Assembly: GCA_045640985.1 (NCBI GenBank)
Contig: JAZUFZ010000026.1
Coordinates: forward strand, 61,304 to 125,303
Origin: Colimorpha sp045640985
GTDB lineage: Bacteria; Bacteroidota; Bacteroidia; Bacteroidales; P3
Direction of reading: 5' to 3'
Length of the DNA stretch: 64,000 nucleotides
The notes beneath the pieces were generated by a model, which ran no database searches, had not been told where the DNA came from, and saw nothing but the letters and a program-made list of their open reading frames with translations. Positions 35,534-44,221 of the stretch are shown here, one piece after another. The stretch's first letter is position 1. Each line of letters begins with the position of its first letter. A program made the position numbers and the translations under genes.

Positions 35534-37003
35534 ATGAACGCGAATAACCCTTTTAAGAAGCTGGCAGGACAGACTGCCGTATATGGTTTGGGAACAATGG
35601 TCCCGAGGCTGTTGAACTACCTTCTGGTGCCGTTGTATGTAAGAGTATTTGAGACTTCAGTCTATGGCCAGTCCACGGAGATTTATGCCTGGATTGCGCT
35701 GTTTATGGCTTTGCTGACCTACGGAATGGAGACCACCTTCTTCCGCTTCGGCAAAGGCGAGGACTACAGGAAGGTTTACGGCAACATCATGACAAGCATT
35801 CTTTCGACGACTGGATTGTTTGTACTGATTGTAGCGGTGTTCCATCCCTGGATGGCTGGGCTGATCGGTTATGGGGACAAAAGCATATACATTCTGCTGG
35901 CGGGTCTGATTGTGGCGGCAGATGCCATTTCGGCTATTCCTTTCTGCGTGTTGCGGCAAAGGGGTATGGCGAAAAGATTTTCGATGATAAAGGTGGCGAA
36001 TGTCTGCACAAACGTCGGATGCAACCTCTTTTTCCTTTTGGTCATACCCGGGAAATCCACCCAATGGGCCGCGATGCTGTTCGGAGAAGAGGCTGGACTG
36101 CTGACGTGGGTATTTGTATCAAATCTGATTGCGAGCTGCCTTAATCTGGTATTGCTGAGGTCTCAGCTGAAGGAAATCAAGCTCCAGTATGATGCCGGGC
36201 TGATGAAACGGCTTGTCCGCTATGCCGTTCCTATCATGCTGGTGAGCCTTATCGGAATGGTGAATGAGGTGGCGGATAAACTGGCAATAAAATATCTGGT
36301 AGCAGACAAGGCTACCGCACTATCGCAATTGGGAATATATGGCGCAAGCTATAAACTGGCCGTGCTGATGACGATATTTGTACAGATGTTCCGTTATGCA
36401 AGCGAGCCGTTCTTCTTCAGCAAAGCGGATGACCGGAACTCGCCCCAGCTCTTTGCGGACGTGATGAAATACTTCGTAATCTGTGGTCTGGTCATCTTCC
36501 TCGGCGTGGTGCTGTATATGGATGTCTTTGGATATTTCGTAGGCGGACGCGGCAGCAATTATCGTGAAGGATTAGGCATCGTACCCATTGTGCTGATGGC
36601 GAACCTGTTTCTGGGTATTGTCTTCAATCTTTCTATATGGTACAAGCTAAGCGACCGAACCCAATGCGGAACGGTAATAACCGCTATCGGAGCTGGGGTT
36701 ACCCTGGCTTGTCTGGTCGGCCTGATTCCCGTGATCGGCTACTGGGGCGCCGCAATTGCACATCTGGGATGCTATACGGTAATGATGATCGTAAGCTATC
36801 TGTGGGGACAGCGGGTATATAAGATTCCTTACGACGTAAAACGGATTGCGGGATATATTGCATTCGCGCTCGTGCTATATGGGCTGAGCGTAGTTTTCAA
36901 ACCCGAAAACATGGTTTTGATGTATGCCTTGAATACGCTGTATCTGCTGATATTCCTCGGTGTTGCTTATAAATATGATCTGAGATACGCAATCAGGTCG
37001 TGA
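35534..37003 (+). CDS. Polysaccharide/O-antigen flippase (MATE/Wzx-like)
   Basis: Inner-membrane protein of 489 residues with 12-14 hydrophobic segments. The start (KKLAGQTAVYGLGTMVPRLLNYLLVP) and the internal Arg/Phe-rich loops (METTFFRFG) match the polysaccharide biosynthesis/lipopolysaccharide flippase family common in Bacteroidales. It probably moves a lipid-linked glycan across the membrane. A GTG at 35510 would add eight residues; the ATG at 35534 looks more natural. No glycosyltransferase genes are adjacent, so this is not a glycan cluster. Confidence 0.82.
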   Translation: MNANNPFKKLAGQTAVYGLGTMVPRLLNYLLVPLYVRVFETSVYGQSTEIYAWIALFMALLTYGMETTFFRFGKGEDYRKVYGNIMTSILSTTGLFVLIVAVFHPWMAGLIGYGDKSIYILLAGLIVAADAISAIPFCVLRQRGMAKRFSMIKVANVCTNVGCNLFFLLVIPGKSTQWAAMLFGEEAGLLTWVFVSNLIASCLNLVLLRSQLKEIKLQYDAGLMKRLVRYAVPIMLVSLIGMVNEVADKLAIKYLVADKATALSQLGIYGASYKLAVLMTIFVQMFRYASEPFFFSKADDRNSPQLFADVMKYFVICGLVIFLGVVLYMDVFGYFVGGRGSNYREGLGIVPIVLMANLFLGIVFNLSIWYKLSDRTQCGTVITAIGAGVTLACLVGLIPVIGYWGAAIAHLGCYTVMMIVSYLWGQRVYKIPYDVKRIAGYIAFALVLYGLSVVFKPENMVLMYALNTLYLLIFLGVAYKYDLRYAIRS

Positions 37004-37039
37004 AATATTCATAATTATGTCTTGCGAAACACAGTTATC

Positions 37040-37246
37040 ATGAAAAAGAACCTATACATTCTGTCAGCGGTTTTGCTGCTTTTATCCATGGTCGGCTGCA
37101 CAAGAGAATGCCATTGCTATGGCAGAGACGGAAGCCATACCTATTATACCAAAGAGCAGTTGGATGAAATGGATTACAACTGTAGCAATATGGCCTCAAG
37201 CTTCCATTACGGGCTCTACTACTCTTTATGTGAATGGGAATTATAA
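37040..37246 (+). CDS. Small CxC lipoprotein (68 aa), paralog 1
   Basis: Lipoprotein signal MKKNLYILSAVLLLLSMVGC with the lipobox ending at Cys20. The mature part starts CTRECHCYG, which has a CxC motif soon after the lipidated cysteine, and two further cysteines lie in DYNCSN and SLCEWEL. The same five-cysteine plan occurs in the two minus-strand lipoproteins at 38343 and 38600. An upstream TTG start (37022) is disfavoured because the signal peptide begins at 37040. The last 6 bp overlap the convergent MauE-like gene. Function is unknown. Confidence 0.75.
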   Translation: MKKNLYILSAVLLLLSMVGCTRECHCYGRDGSHTYYTKEQLDEMDYNCSNMASSFHYGLYYSLCEWEL

Positions 37247-38341
37247 GTCCTTCAGGAACTCCACAAGTGCATTTTCGGAAATATCTCCGTGGCTGTAAGT
37301 ATCGACAATCTTACCATTATCAACAAAAAGAATCAAAGGGAACTGTCCGTAAGTAATACCCACATACGTTTCTTTGGTAATAAGATATTCTGAATACCGG
37401 GAGGCCCCATTTTCATAAAATGCCCCAATACCGGTTGTATCCGTTCCTGGGAACACGGTAAGGAATAAGGACTCCTCCAGATTATTCCGTTTCTGGATTG
37501 CCGAAACTTTTGCGGATGCCATCTTGCAATAGGAGCAGGTTTTACTATAGAACGAAACCACATGCCGTCCTTCTGACAACGAAGCCACACCCAATTCCCC
37601 CTCCGGCGCAATAGCGGTCTGGAACGCCTCATAATTCGTTGGGTTATCCGCAGAGTTGTGCATCCAATGTACCGCTACAGCCAATACAAATATTGCCACG
37701 ACTGGGGTCAGCCCTACAAGTATCTTGGCCCAGAGTCTTTCGATGACTGGCAATGCAACAACTACGGACATTACCATAATACATAAAGCCAGCGTAGCCG
37801 TGTACTGCAAGTCAATAAACGTCATGGCACGCCAGCCAAGGAAGCCAGATACCACAACGATACCCAAAGCAAACACAACTCCCAGGAGCGACAGCCACCA
37901 GGGCATACGAATATTTCGATTTGCATATTTCAGCACAAAAAGCACAATGAGTATCAGAACAATGTTCTTAATAAGAGACTGCACCGGATCAAACGGAAGC
38001 AATTCTCCAAAACAATGACAGCTGTCTGTACGACCCGTATGATGGGCATACACAAGGAATGCCGAAAATCCTATCAGCAAGATAAGACTGCATAAGCAAG
38101 CGGGACGGTGATACTTGTTGGAAAGTAACATTACGCCTACCGCAATCTCGACAGAAATCAGCATCCACGCCGCCACGATTGACACGTTAAGCGACAATAT
38201 GTTGAAACTGAAGATATAGACATTCAATAAATCTATATCCACAAACTTAGACAATGCCGAGAACACAAAGAATGCTCCCAACAGCCACTTTAAGACAGTA
38301 GCCACGGCCGGGAGACTGCCCCACGACCACTTACCGGACAT
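37241..38341 (-). CDS. MauE/DoxX-type membrane protein with C-terminal thioredoxin-like domain
   Basis: 366 residues. Residues 15-150 form a four-helix DoxX/MauE-like region containing CHCFG, the CxCFG motif typical of MauE-type redox partners. Further hydrophobic segments follow (about 150-235), then a periplasmic thioredoxin-like domain with the CxxC site in FYSKTCSYCKMAS and the cis-Pro region TYGQFPLILFVDNG. It probably carries reducing or oxidising equivalents to envelope proteins. The ATG at 38341 comes 1 nt after the stop of the upstream lipoprotein gene, so the two are translationally coupled. Confidence 0.82.
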   Translation of the reverse strand: MSGKWSWGSLPAVATVLKWLLGAFFVFSALSKFVDIDLLNVYIFSFNILSLNVSIVAAWMLISVEIAVGVMLLSNKYHRPACLCSLILLIGFSAFLVYAHHTGRTDSCHCFGELLPFDPVQSLIKNIVLILIVLFVLKYANRNIRMPWWLSLLGVVFALGIVVVSGFLGWRAMTFIDLQYTATLALCIMVMSVVVALPVIERLWAKILVGLTPVVAIFVLAVAVHWMHNSADNPTNYEAFQTAIAPEGELGVASLSEGRHVVSFYSKTCSYCKMASAKVSAIQKRNNLEESLFLTVFPGTDTTGIGAFYENGASRYSEYLITKETYVGITYGQFPLILFVDNGKIVDTYSHGDISENALVEFLKDL

Positions 38342-38342
38342 A

Positions 38343-38597
38343 TTATCGCAGTTCGCGCTCCTCACCTTCTACCACACGTTTGCATTTCACATTTACCATC
38401 TCCCGGACCAGAGACTGATCCACAATACGTTCCACACCTATCTGGGAAATTGCCTTGCAACTGAGAGAATAATCCACATTGACTATCATCGTCTGAGGAT
38501 CGTTCTCAACGGTAGTACATTTACAATATTTTTCACGTTCACACGAGAAAAAGACCATAACCAGCAGCGGAAGGAATATCAATAATTTCTTTTTCAT
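38343..38597 (-). CDS. Small CxC lipoprotein (84 aa), paralog 2
   Basis: Signal MKKKLLIFLPLLVMVFFSC with lipobox Cys19. The mature protein starts CEREKYCKCTTV, with CxC six residues after the lipid cysteine, and has two later single cysteines (SLSCKA, NVKCKR). The remainder is charged and beta-prone. It lies between paralog 3 (2-bp gap upstream) and the MauE-like gene (1-bp gap downstream), in one tight operon. No known family could be assigned. Confidence 0.78.
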   Translation of the reverse strand: MKKKLLIFLPLLVMVFFSCEREKYCKCTTVENDPQTMIVNVDYSLSCKAISQIGVERIVDQSLVREMVNVKCKRVVEGEERELR

Positions 38598-38599
38598 AA

Positions 38600-38851
38600 C
38601 TATTCATCATAAAATAAAGTATCCACATCAAATATATAGTCTGAACAGAATACAGAATCTATAATACCAATTTCTGCATCACTTGCGTTAAACTGGACAT
38701 ATCGAATATCGGCACAATCTGCAGAATTTCTTACGGTAATTATCCGTACTTTCTGTTCATGACGCACGGAACATCTGCAATATTTATCTTTGCCACACGC
38801 ACTGAACAGCAAGAGGCAAACCAAAGCTATAGGTAATATTTTCTTCTTCAT
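38600..38851 (-). CDS. Small CxC lipoprotein (83 aa), paralog 3
   Basis: Signal MKKKILPIALVCLLLFSAC with lipobox Cys19. The mature protein starts CGKDKYCRCSVR, followed by single cysteines in SADCAD and SVFCSD, the same spacing plan as paralog 2. The start is the ATG at 38851 and not 38884, since the -7 box (38872-38879) falls between them. First gene of the lipoprotein-lipoprotein-MauE operon. Confidence 0.78.
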   Translation of the reverse strand: MKKKILPIALVCLLLFSACGKDKYCRCSVRHEQKVRIITVRNSADCADIRYVQFNASDAEIGIIDSVFCSDYIFDVDTLFYDE

Positions 38852-38871
38852 ATCAATATTATAAGACTGTG

Positions 38872-38879
38872 CAAAAATA
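38872..38879 (-). promoter_or_regulatory. -7 box for the CxC lipoprotein-MauE operon
   Basis: The reverse strand reads TATTTTTG. The leader to the ATG at 38851 is about 17 nt. Confidence 0.7.
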
Positions 38880-38909
38880 CACATATTTTTCCAATCTGCA
38901 AAATTTAAT

Positions 38910-39566
38910 TTATTTTATCCTTACCATCATCAGTCCGTCTCTAATCGGCAACAGGACATTTTCCACCCTCGGATCTGCCTGAATTTTGTCATTCAGACTC
39001 TTTAATACAGCCGTTTCTCTATCCCCTTGCGGCTGATCGTACAGTACTTTTCCGCTCCACAGCACATTATCAATCATCAATATTCCACCTTTTCGTATCT
39101 TGGGGACCAGCAGTTCATAATATTGAAGATAGTTGATTTTATCTGCGTCAAGATACACTAAATCTATATCATCCGGCAAAGTAGGTATTACCTGCAAGGC
39201 TCTTCCGATACAAAGATTCACCCGGTCTTCCATTGCTGCCAGGCGCAGGTTTTCCCTTATAAAATCTTCATATTCATCCTCTGCCTCAACAGCATATAAT
39301 ACTCCACCTTCTGCCAGTCCTCTCGCCAGACATATAGTTGCATACCCTGCAAACACACCTATTTCCACTACAACCTTGGGGACCAGCATCTCACTCACCA
39401 TCTGAAGCCACCTGCCTTGATACGGTCCCGAAGACATTCTCGGATTGGACGTATGGAGATGAATACTCCTGTTAATCTGATAAAGCACATCATCTTCTGG
39501 TGATGTATGTGCTTCAGAATATGCTTCCGCCAAGGCGTTTGTTATGCTGCATGTGGGTCTATCCAT
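38910..39566 (-). CDS. SAM-dependent O-methyltransferase (family 3)
   Basis: Cytoplasmic methyltransferase of 218 residues. The SAM-binding motif is VVVEIGVFAGYATICLARGL, followed by YAVEAEDEY, DLVYLDADKINY and GGILMIDNVLWSGKV. These match the caffeoyl-CoA/catechol O-methyltransferase-like family 3. The natural substrate is not predictable. Its start overlaps the ftsK stop (TAATG), so the two are co-translated. Confidence 0.9.
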   Translation of the reverse strand: MDRPTCSITNALAEAYSEAHTSPEDDVLYQINRSIHLHTSNPRMSSGPYQGRWLQMVSEMLVPKVVVEIGVFAGYATICLARGLAEGGVLYAVEAEDEYEDFIRENLRLAAMEDRVNLCIGRALQVIPTLPDDIDLVYLDADKINYLQYYELLVPKIRKGGILMIDNVLWSGKVLYDQPQGDRETAVLKSLNDKIQADPRVENVLLPIRDGLMMVRIK

Positions 39567-42004
39567 TACAAGCTTCGCAATAATTCTTCCAATTCAACCT
39601 CATCCTTAATGAGCACTTCGCGTGCCTTGCTTCCATTGTAAGGTCCCACAATTCCCGTAGCCTCCAACTGATCAATGATACGCCCCGCACGATTATATCC
39701 TAACGACAGTTTGCGTTGCAGCAACGAGGTGCTCCCGAACTGACTTGCCACCACTAAACGGGCCGCATCATTAAAGAACTCATCCTTCTGCTTAGGGTCA
39801 AAATCCTTGGTAGGTTCATCCTCTTCATCCAGATATTCCGGTAGCAGGAATCCATCCGGATAGCCTCTCTGCTGCCCGATGAAATCTGCAAGTTTTTCGA
39901 TTTCTTCGGTTTCTATAAGCGCACACTGTATTCTGACCATATCAGCACCCGCAAGCGAAATCAGCATATCACCGCGACCTATCAATTGGTTTGCTCCACC
40001 TGTATCCAGAATAGTTCTGGAATCAATACTGCTGGTCACACGGAAAGCTATACGTGCCGGGAAGTTTGCCTTGATTGTACCCGTGATGATATTGGTTGTA
40101 GGACGTTGCGTAGCGATAATCAAGTGAATACCGACAGCACGCGCCAACTGCGCCAGTCGCGCAATCGGTGTCTCGACCTCCTTACCCGCCGTCATGATCA
40201 AATCGGCGAACTCGTCAATCACAAGCACGATATAAGGCAGAAACCTGTGTCCATTATTGGGGTTCAGCATTCGTTTACAGAATTTCTCATTATATTCTGT
40301 AATCTTTCTCACCTGAGCAAGTTTCAACAAGTCGTAACGCTGATCCATCTCTATGCACAAAGAATTCAACGTTCGCACGACTTTTTTCACATCGGTAATG
40401 ATAGCCTCTTCGCTGTCTGGAAGTTTCGCCAGATAATGGCGTTCGATTTTTGAATACAGCGACAGTTCCACCTTCTTGGGGTCCACCATCACGAACTTCA
40501 ACTCCGACGGATGCTTCTTATACAGCAGAGACGCGATCACCGCATTCAATCCTACCGATTTACCCGTACCGGTAGCACCAGCCATCAGAAGGTGTGGCAT
40601 TTTTGCCAGATCGGTAACGTATGGTTCGTTGCTGATTGTCTTTCCCAGAGCTATCGGGAGTTCATATTTCGTATTGTTCTTGAAAGCATCGCTGTTCAGC
40701 ATCGTTTTCATTGCCACCACCTGTGGATTGGTATTCGGTACCTCTATACCGATGGTTCCCTTTCCTGGAATTGGGGCAATAATACGTATTCCCAATGCCG
40801 AAAGACTCAGCGCAATATCATCCTCAAGGTTCTTGATTTTAGAAATCCTGATACCCGGAGCCGGCTTTATCTCGTACAGCGTTACTGTGGGTCCCGGACT
40901 TGCCGAAATCTCAACAATCTCAATATTATAGTTTCTAAGAGTCGCAACAATTTTATCTTTATTGGCCACCAGTTCTTCCTTTGTAACCTTCGTGTTACGG
41001 ACCTCCCAGTCTTCCAGAATACTGGTGTCAGGCATCTGGAAATCCCGCAAATCCAAATGGGGATCGTAAGGTTCATCCAAACCGTAATGACGACGATAAT
41101 CATCATCAGCTAATTGTTCCTCTTCAGACGTATCAGCCGGAGCCGGCTTGTCTGGTACAGAAGGTTCCTTACCGCTACCCAACGCACTTTCGTCTATCGT
41201 AAAGGTAACGTCATCGTTCAAAGTTCCCTGAGCCCTACGGTTTATACGGTCAAATTCCTCATCAATGTTAAACGTCACGTTTGTGGATTCATCTTCCTGA
41301 TCCACTTCCATCGGTTTCTCTTCCTCAGCTTCCGGTTCAGGAAGATCCACCAGCGTAATCGGAGCATCTTTCTTCCGCTGCTGTCTGGAGTCTTGAGTGG
41401 ACGAGGAAAATTCATCTATGCTATTGTTTTCCGCCTTAGGTTCGCGCTTCGGCAGTTCGATATGAGGCAAAGCCGGCATCTTGAAATGAATCTTATGCAC
41501 AAATACGAGAAACACAATAGCCAGAAAGATCAGCAGCACTAAAGTAAAGCCTCCTATGACACTCTGCAGGGCTCCGCCGAAACTCAATCCCACGCCGGCG
41601 AAATTCTCAAAGGTGGGAGATTTCACCCATTTCCCGCCAATATAGCCCAATGTCGTGGAAATCCAGACCATCCAGAACAACGTACTCCAGAAAGTCTTGT
41701 CGAACGGAAGAATCCGCTTGTCAAACAACCGGAAAGCATATACCACCAGCAACAGCGAAATTCCGAACGATCCTATTCCGAACAGATGCTTGGAAAAGAA
41801 TTTTGCCACAGCCGTTCCCACTTTTCCGAGCCAAACGGCATTCACAAAAAAGGAAAGCAGCGCAACTGCCAGAAATACGGCACACAGAATATATATCGAA
41901 CCCCGCAGTCTGCGCGACTGCGGAGTTTTCAGCCAAGCCTTAAACCTTCTCCAACGTTCTGTGGTCTGGCTTGTAGGTTTTACTTTTTTCTTCTTTTTAG
42001 GCAT
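39566..42004 (-). CDS. ftsK: DNA translocase FtsK
   Basis: Septal DNA pump for chromosome segregation; 812 residues. Four N-terminal transmembrane helices (about 38-185) are followed by an acidic linker (about 190-330) and the motor domain. Walker A is GATGTGKSVGLN near 475, Walker B is YIVLVIDEFADL, and a C-terminal winged-helix gamma domain (STSLLQRKLSLGYNRAGRIID) recognises polar DNA motifs. An ATG five codons upstream (42019) is also possible; MPKKKKKVKP looks like the natural basic N-terminus. It heads a unit with the O-methyltransferase. Confidence 0.96.
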   Translation of the reverse strand: MPKKKKKVKPTSQTTERWRRFKAWLKTPQSRRLRGSIYILCAVFLAVALLSFFVNAVWLGKVGTAVAKFFSKHLFGIGSFGISLLLVVYAFRLFDKRILPFDKTFWSTLFWMVWISTTLGYIGGKWVKSPTFENFAGVGLSFGGALQSVIGGFTLVLLIFLAIVFLVFVHKIHFKMPALPHIELPKREPKAENNSIDEFSSSTQDSRQQRKKDAPITLVDLPEPEAEEEKPMEVDQEDESTNVTFNIDEEFDRINRRAQGTLNDDVTFTIDESALGSGKEPSVPDKPAPADTSEEEQLADDDYRRHYGLDEPYDPHLDLRDFQMPDTSILEDWEVRNTKVTKEELVANKDKIVATLRNYNIEIVEISASPGPTVTLYEIKPAPGIRISKIKNLEDDIALSLSALGIRIIAPIPGKGTIGIEVPNTNPQVVAMKTMLNSDAFKNNTKYELPIALGKTISNEPYVTDLAKMPHLLMAGATGTGKSVGLNAVIASLLYKKHPSELKFVMVDPKKVELSLYSKIERHYLAKLPDSEEAIITDVKKVVRTLNSLCIEMDQRYDLLKLAQVRKITEYNEKFCKRMLNPNNGHRFLPYIVLVIDEFADLIMTAGKEVETPIARLAQLARAVGIHLIIATQRPTTNIITGTIKANFPARIAFRVTSSIDSRTILDTGGANQLIGRGDMLISLAGADMVRIQCALIETEEIEKLADFIGQQRGYPDGFLLPEYLDEEDEPTKDFDPKQKDEFFNDAARLVVASQFGSTSLLQRKLSLGYNRAGRIIDQLEATGIVGPYNGSKAREVLIKDEVELEELLRSL

Positions 42005-42134
42005 AATAGCGAGATTCATTCAACAAAGAATCAAGAATGGAGAATTGACAATTATCGCCTGGGCGGTAAAAGCATAAGCCAGCCCGATTCCTGATTCATA
42101 ATCCTTACAGTTGAGGCCGAGCCGCCTCAGACTG

Positions 42135-42851
42135 TTATTCCTGAAGCAACTCGATAGCGTCTTTCAGCTCCTGCATGAAATTGGCATATTCTTCCTCAGT
42201 AACGGCGGTATAGCCAGCCGGCAGCAGAAGGTCCACCTCTTTCACCTTACCCTCTTTTACCTCAGTAGCGGTATAGGTAATAGCCTTACCTTCACCAGCG
42301 TCCACCGTAAATTTCAAAGGCAGTCCCTTGATGCCCACTCCGAAGAGGAAATTAACAGCAGGACCGATTTCAGGGGTGTACCAGAATACGATAGGCTCAT
42401 CCTCACCTTCATCATTGAAATTGTGCATGATAGTCTTCTTGGCAGTAATACCCGCAATCTGTTCCGTCTCACCGTCCACATATTCAAAATAGTAGCCCTC
42501 CGTTACAGGAATGGTCAGACTGTCGATATCGCTCTGTTCAATAGTGGATTTCAACATCATCTTACCATCACCCGTATAGGTCTCCAGTTCAATATCGTTG
42601 GCAAGAAGACCCTGGATATAAGGACTGAAATCCACACAGGAAGTCAACACACGGTCGTTCTGGATTGTCTGATCCAGCATAGCCTTGTTTTCATAAACTT
42701 TTACCACCTTCACGGACTGATCAGCCGGAATCTGGAAAGCCACCTGACCGGTACTTTCAATTTTGTAAGTAATCGTACCCTTGAAAGTGTTCTGGGCCTG
42801 AGCGCCCATCATCATCAAAACTGCAGTAGCAGCAAACAATATTTTCTTCAT
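42135..42851 (-). CDS. Secreted protein of unknown function (238 aa)
   Basis: The signal peptide MKKILFAATAVLMMMGAQAQ is followed by a beta-rich domain starting NTFKGTITYKIE, a pattern shared with the DUF4412/GLPGLI-type periplasmic proteins of Bacteroidota. One internal segment reads FGVGIKGLPLKFTVD. The C-terminus is acidic and helical. It lies between the thioredoxin-like gene (84 bp upstream) and ftsK, and has no strong -7 box of its own, so it may be co-transcribed with the thioredoxin-like gene. Confidence 0.7.
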   Translation of the reverse strand: MKKILFAATAVLMMMGAQAQNTFKGTITYKIESTGQVAFQIPADQSVKVVKVYENKAMLDQTIQNDRVLTSCVDFSPYIQGLLANDIELETYTGDGKMMLKSTIEQSDIDSLTIPVTEGYYFEYVDGETEQIAGITAKKTIMHNFNDEGEDEPIVFWYTPEIGPAVNFLFGVGIKGLPLKFTVDAGEGKAITYTATEVKEGKVKEVDLLLPAGYTAVTEEEYANFMQELKDAIELLQE

Positions 42852-42934
42852 AGTCATCAAAATTTTCTTTTTTTCTATTAACGCGCCAAACCTGATATTA
42901 TTATATCCCGACGCCGATTTTTCTATATTTTAAT

Positions 42935-43405
42935 TTATTTTAAGGTTTTCACCGCCTCCGGAGTCCAGTTCTGCAGGAATTTCAACACTTTTTCTTCAGA
43001 ATATCCCTGACCAGCCTCAAGATACTCGCTGTTCTGAATATGAATCACCTCTCCCCTTTCGTCAAGAATGACGAATACCGGAAAACCGAACCTTGCCGGA
43101 TTACCGAGACGGAGCATCGTCTCAGGATTCTTGTTCTCCTTCGAGTAATTCACATGTATATACACAAAACTACGCGCTATAACCTTGCTCACCTGCTCAT
43201 TGGTCTGCGCAAACTGTGCAAACCTCAGGCACCACGGACACCAGTTTCCACCCACTTGACAAAGCACATATTTCCCCTCATTCTGAGCCACGGCAATAGC
43301 GCTGTCCACCTGCTTCATGGCATCTTTCATCGGGTCATAAATCTTTGACTGCGCCATCGCAACCACCGGCAACAACAAAGCCATCCACAATACCAATCGT
43401 TTCAT
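42935..43405 (-). CDS. Periplasmic thioredoxin-like protein
   Basis: 156 residues with signal peptide MKRLVLWMALLLPVVAMAQS. The active site is WCPWC in VGGNWCPWCLRF, and the cis-proline region is FGFPVFVILDERG. It resembles the DUF255/thioredoxin_7-type periplasmic proteins. The substrate is unknown. Transcribed from the box at 43459-43466. Confidence 0.85.
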   Translation of the reverse strand: MKRLVLWMALLLPVVAMAQSKIYDPMKDAMKQVDSAIAVAQNEGKYVLCQVGGNWCPWCLRFAQFAQTNEQVSKVIARSFVYIHVNYSKENKNPETMLRLGNPARFGFPVFVILDERGEVIHIQNSEYLEAGQGYSEEKVLKFLQNWTPEAVKTLK

Positions 43406-43458
43406 ATCATTCTGTTTTTATGGTAGATAAACCGTATCTTCAACTTCAATTCAAATTG

Positions 43459-43466
43459 CAAATATA
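43459..43466 (-). promoter_or_regulatory. -7 box for the thioredoxin-like gene
   Basis: The reverse strand reads TATATTTG, with a leader of about 50 nt. Confidence 0.65.
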
Positions 43467-43553
43467 CACATTTTTTTCATTTCCGCCAAGCAAAAGAGAT
43501 TATTTTTCCATATCCGCACATTCTCGCGTAAATTTTTCATACTTTTCCTCGCA

Positions 43554-43586
43554 GTTTCTCCCTGGTATCTCCCTGGTATCTCTCTG
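43554..43586. repeat. Tandem array of three 11-bp units (GTATCTCCCTG type)
   Basis: Units GTTTCTCCCTG, GTATCTCCCTG and GTATCTCTCTG, the reverse complement of the unit type at 29162. About 60-75 bp to the right a stem CTCCG/CGGAG is followed by AGTTACCC and a GCTCCTTACCC unit that matches the 23535 array. Confidence 0.8.
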
Positions 43587-43663
43587 GTGGGGCCGTATCA
43601 GGACCGCAGAAAATTCAACTTTTATGCTACCTACTCCGAAGATACACCGGAGTTACCCGCTCC

Positions 43664-44221
43664 TTACCCGACAGATACTCCGCCGGAAAAACTTCCCGGT
43701 TTGCGCTCGTAATCGATATAGTTGTATCTCAAACCCGAGGCCTCATCGGTTACGATCTCTGTTTCCTTCACTTTCACAAAGACACTTTCATCAATAACCG
43801 GGAAATGCACGTCAGCCTCAGGATAAGCTGAATAGACGTGGGTAACATACAACCGCTGGGCGAACGGCAGCAACTGCTGATACAAGGCTGCCCCTCCCAT
43901 GACAAAGACTTCCTCCTCCCCTTTCACGAGTTCCATGATTCCCTGCAGACTATGAGCCGCCTCCGCTCCCTCGGGGGAGAAATGCTCATCATGGGTAACA
44001 ACTATGTTTCTCCGTTTAGGCAAAGGCTTCTTGGGCAGACTGTTCCATGTGTTGCGCCCCATTACTACGGTATGACCGGTTGTGAGGGCTTTGAAGCGTT
44101 TCAGATCCTCGCTGATATGCCATATCAGGTCATTATCCTTACCTATGGCGTTATCATCAGCCAGCGCAACGATTATAGACAGATTCTTTTCGGGATTCAT
44201 CAGATTATTGATTTTATACAT
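43664..44221 (-). CDS. folA: Dihydrofolate reductase
   Basis: Reduces dihydrofolate with NADPH; 185 residues. Motifs: LSIIVALADDNAIGKDNDLIW, LKRFKALTTGHTVVMGRNTW and the FVMGGAALYQQ loop. An ATG at 44200 would give a more typical N-terminus (MNPEKN), but the ATG at 44221 overlaps the hydF stop (TAATG) and suggests coupling. The C-terminal dozen residues (GSFSGGVSVG) are atypical because the frame reads into the adjacent repeat region. Confidence 0.95.
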   Translation of the reverse strand: MYKINNLMNPEKNLSIIVALADDNAIGKDNDLIWHISEDLKRFKALTTGHTVVMGRNTWNSLPKKPLPKRRNIVVTHDEHFSPEGAEAAHSLQGIMELVKGEEEVFVMGGAALYQQLLPFAQRLYVTHVYSAYPEADVHFPVIDESVFVKVKETEIVTDEASGLRYNYIDYERKPGSFSGGVSVG

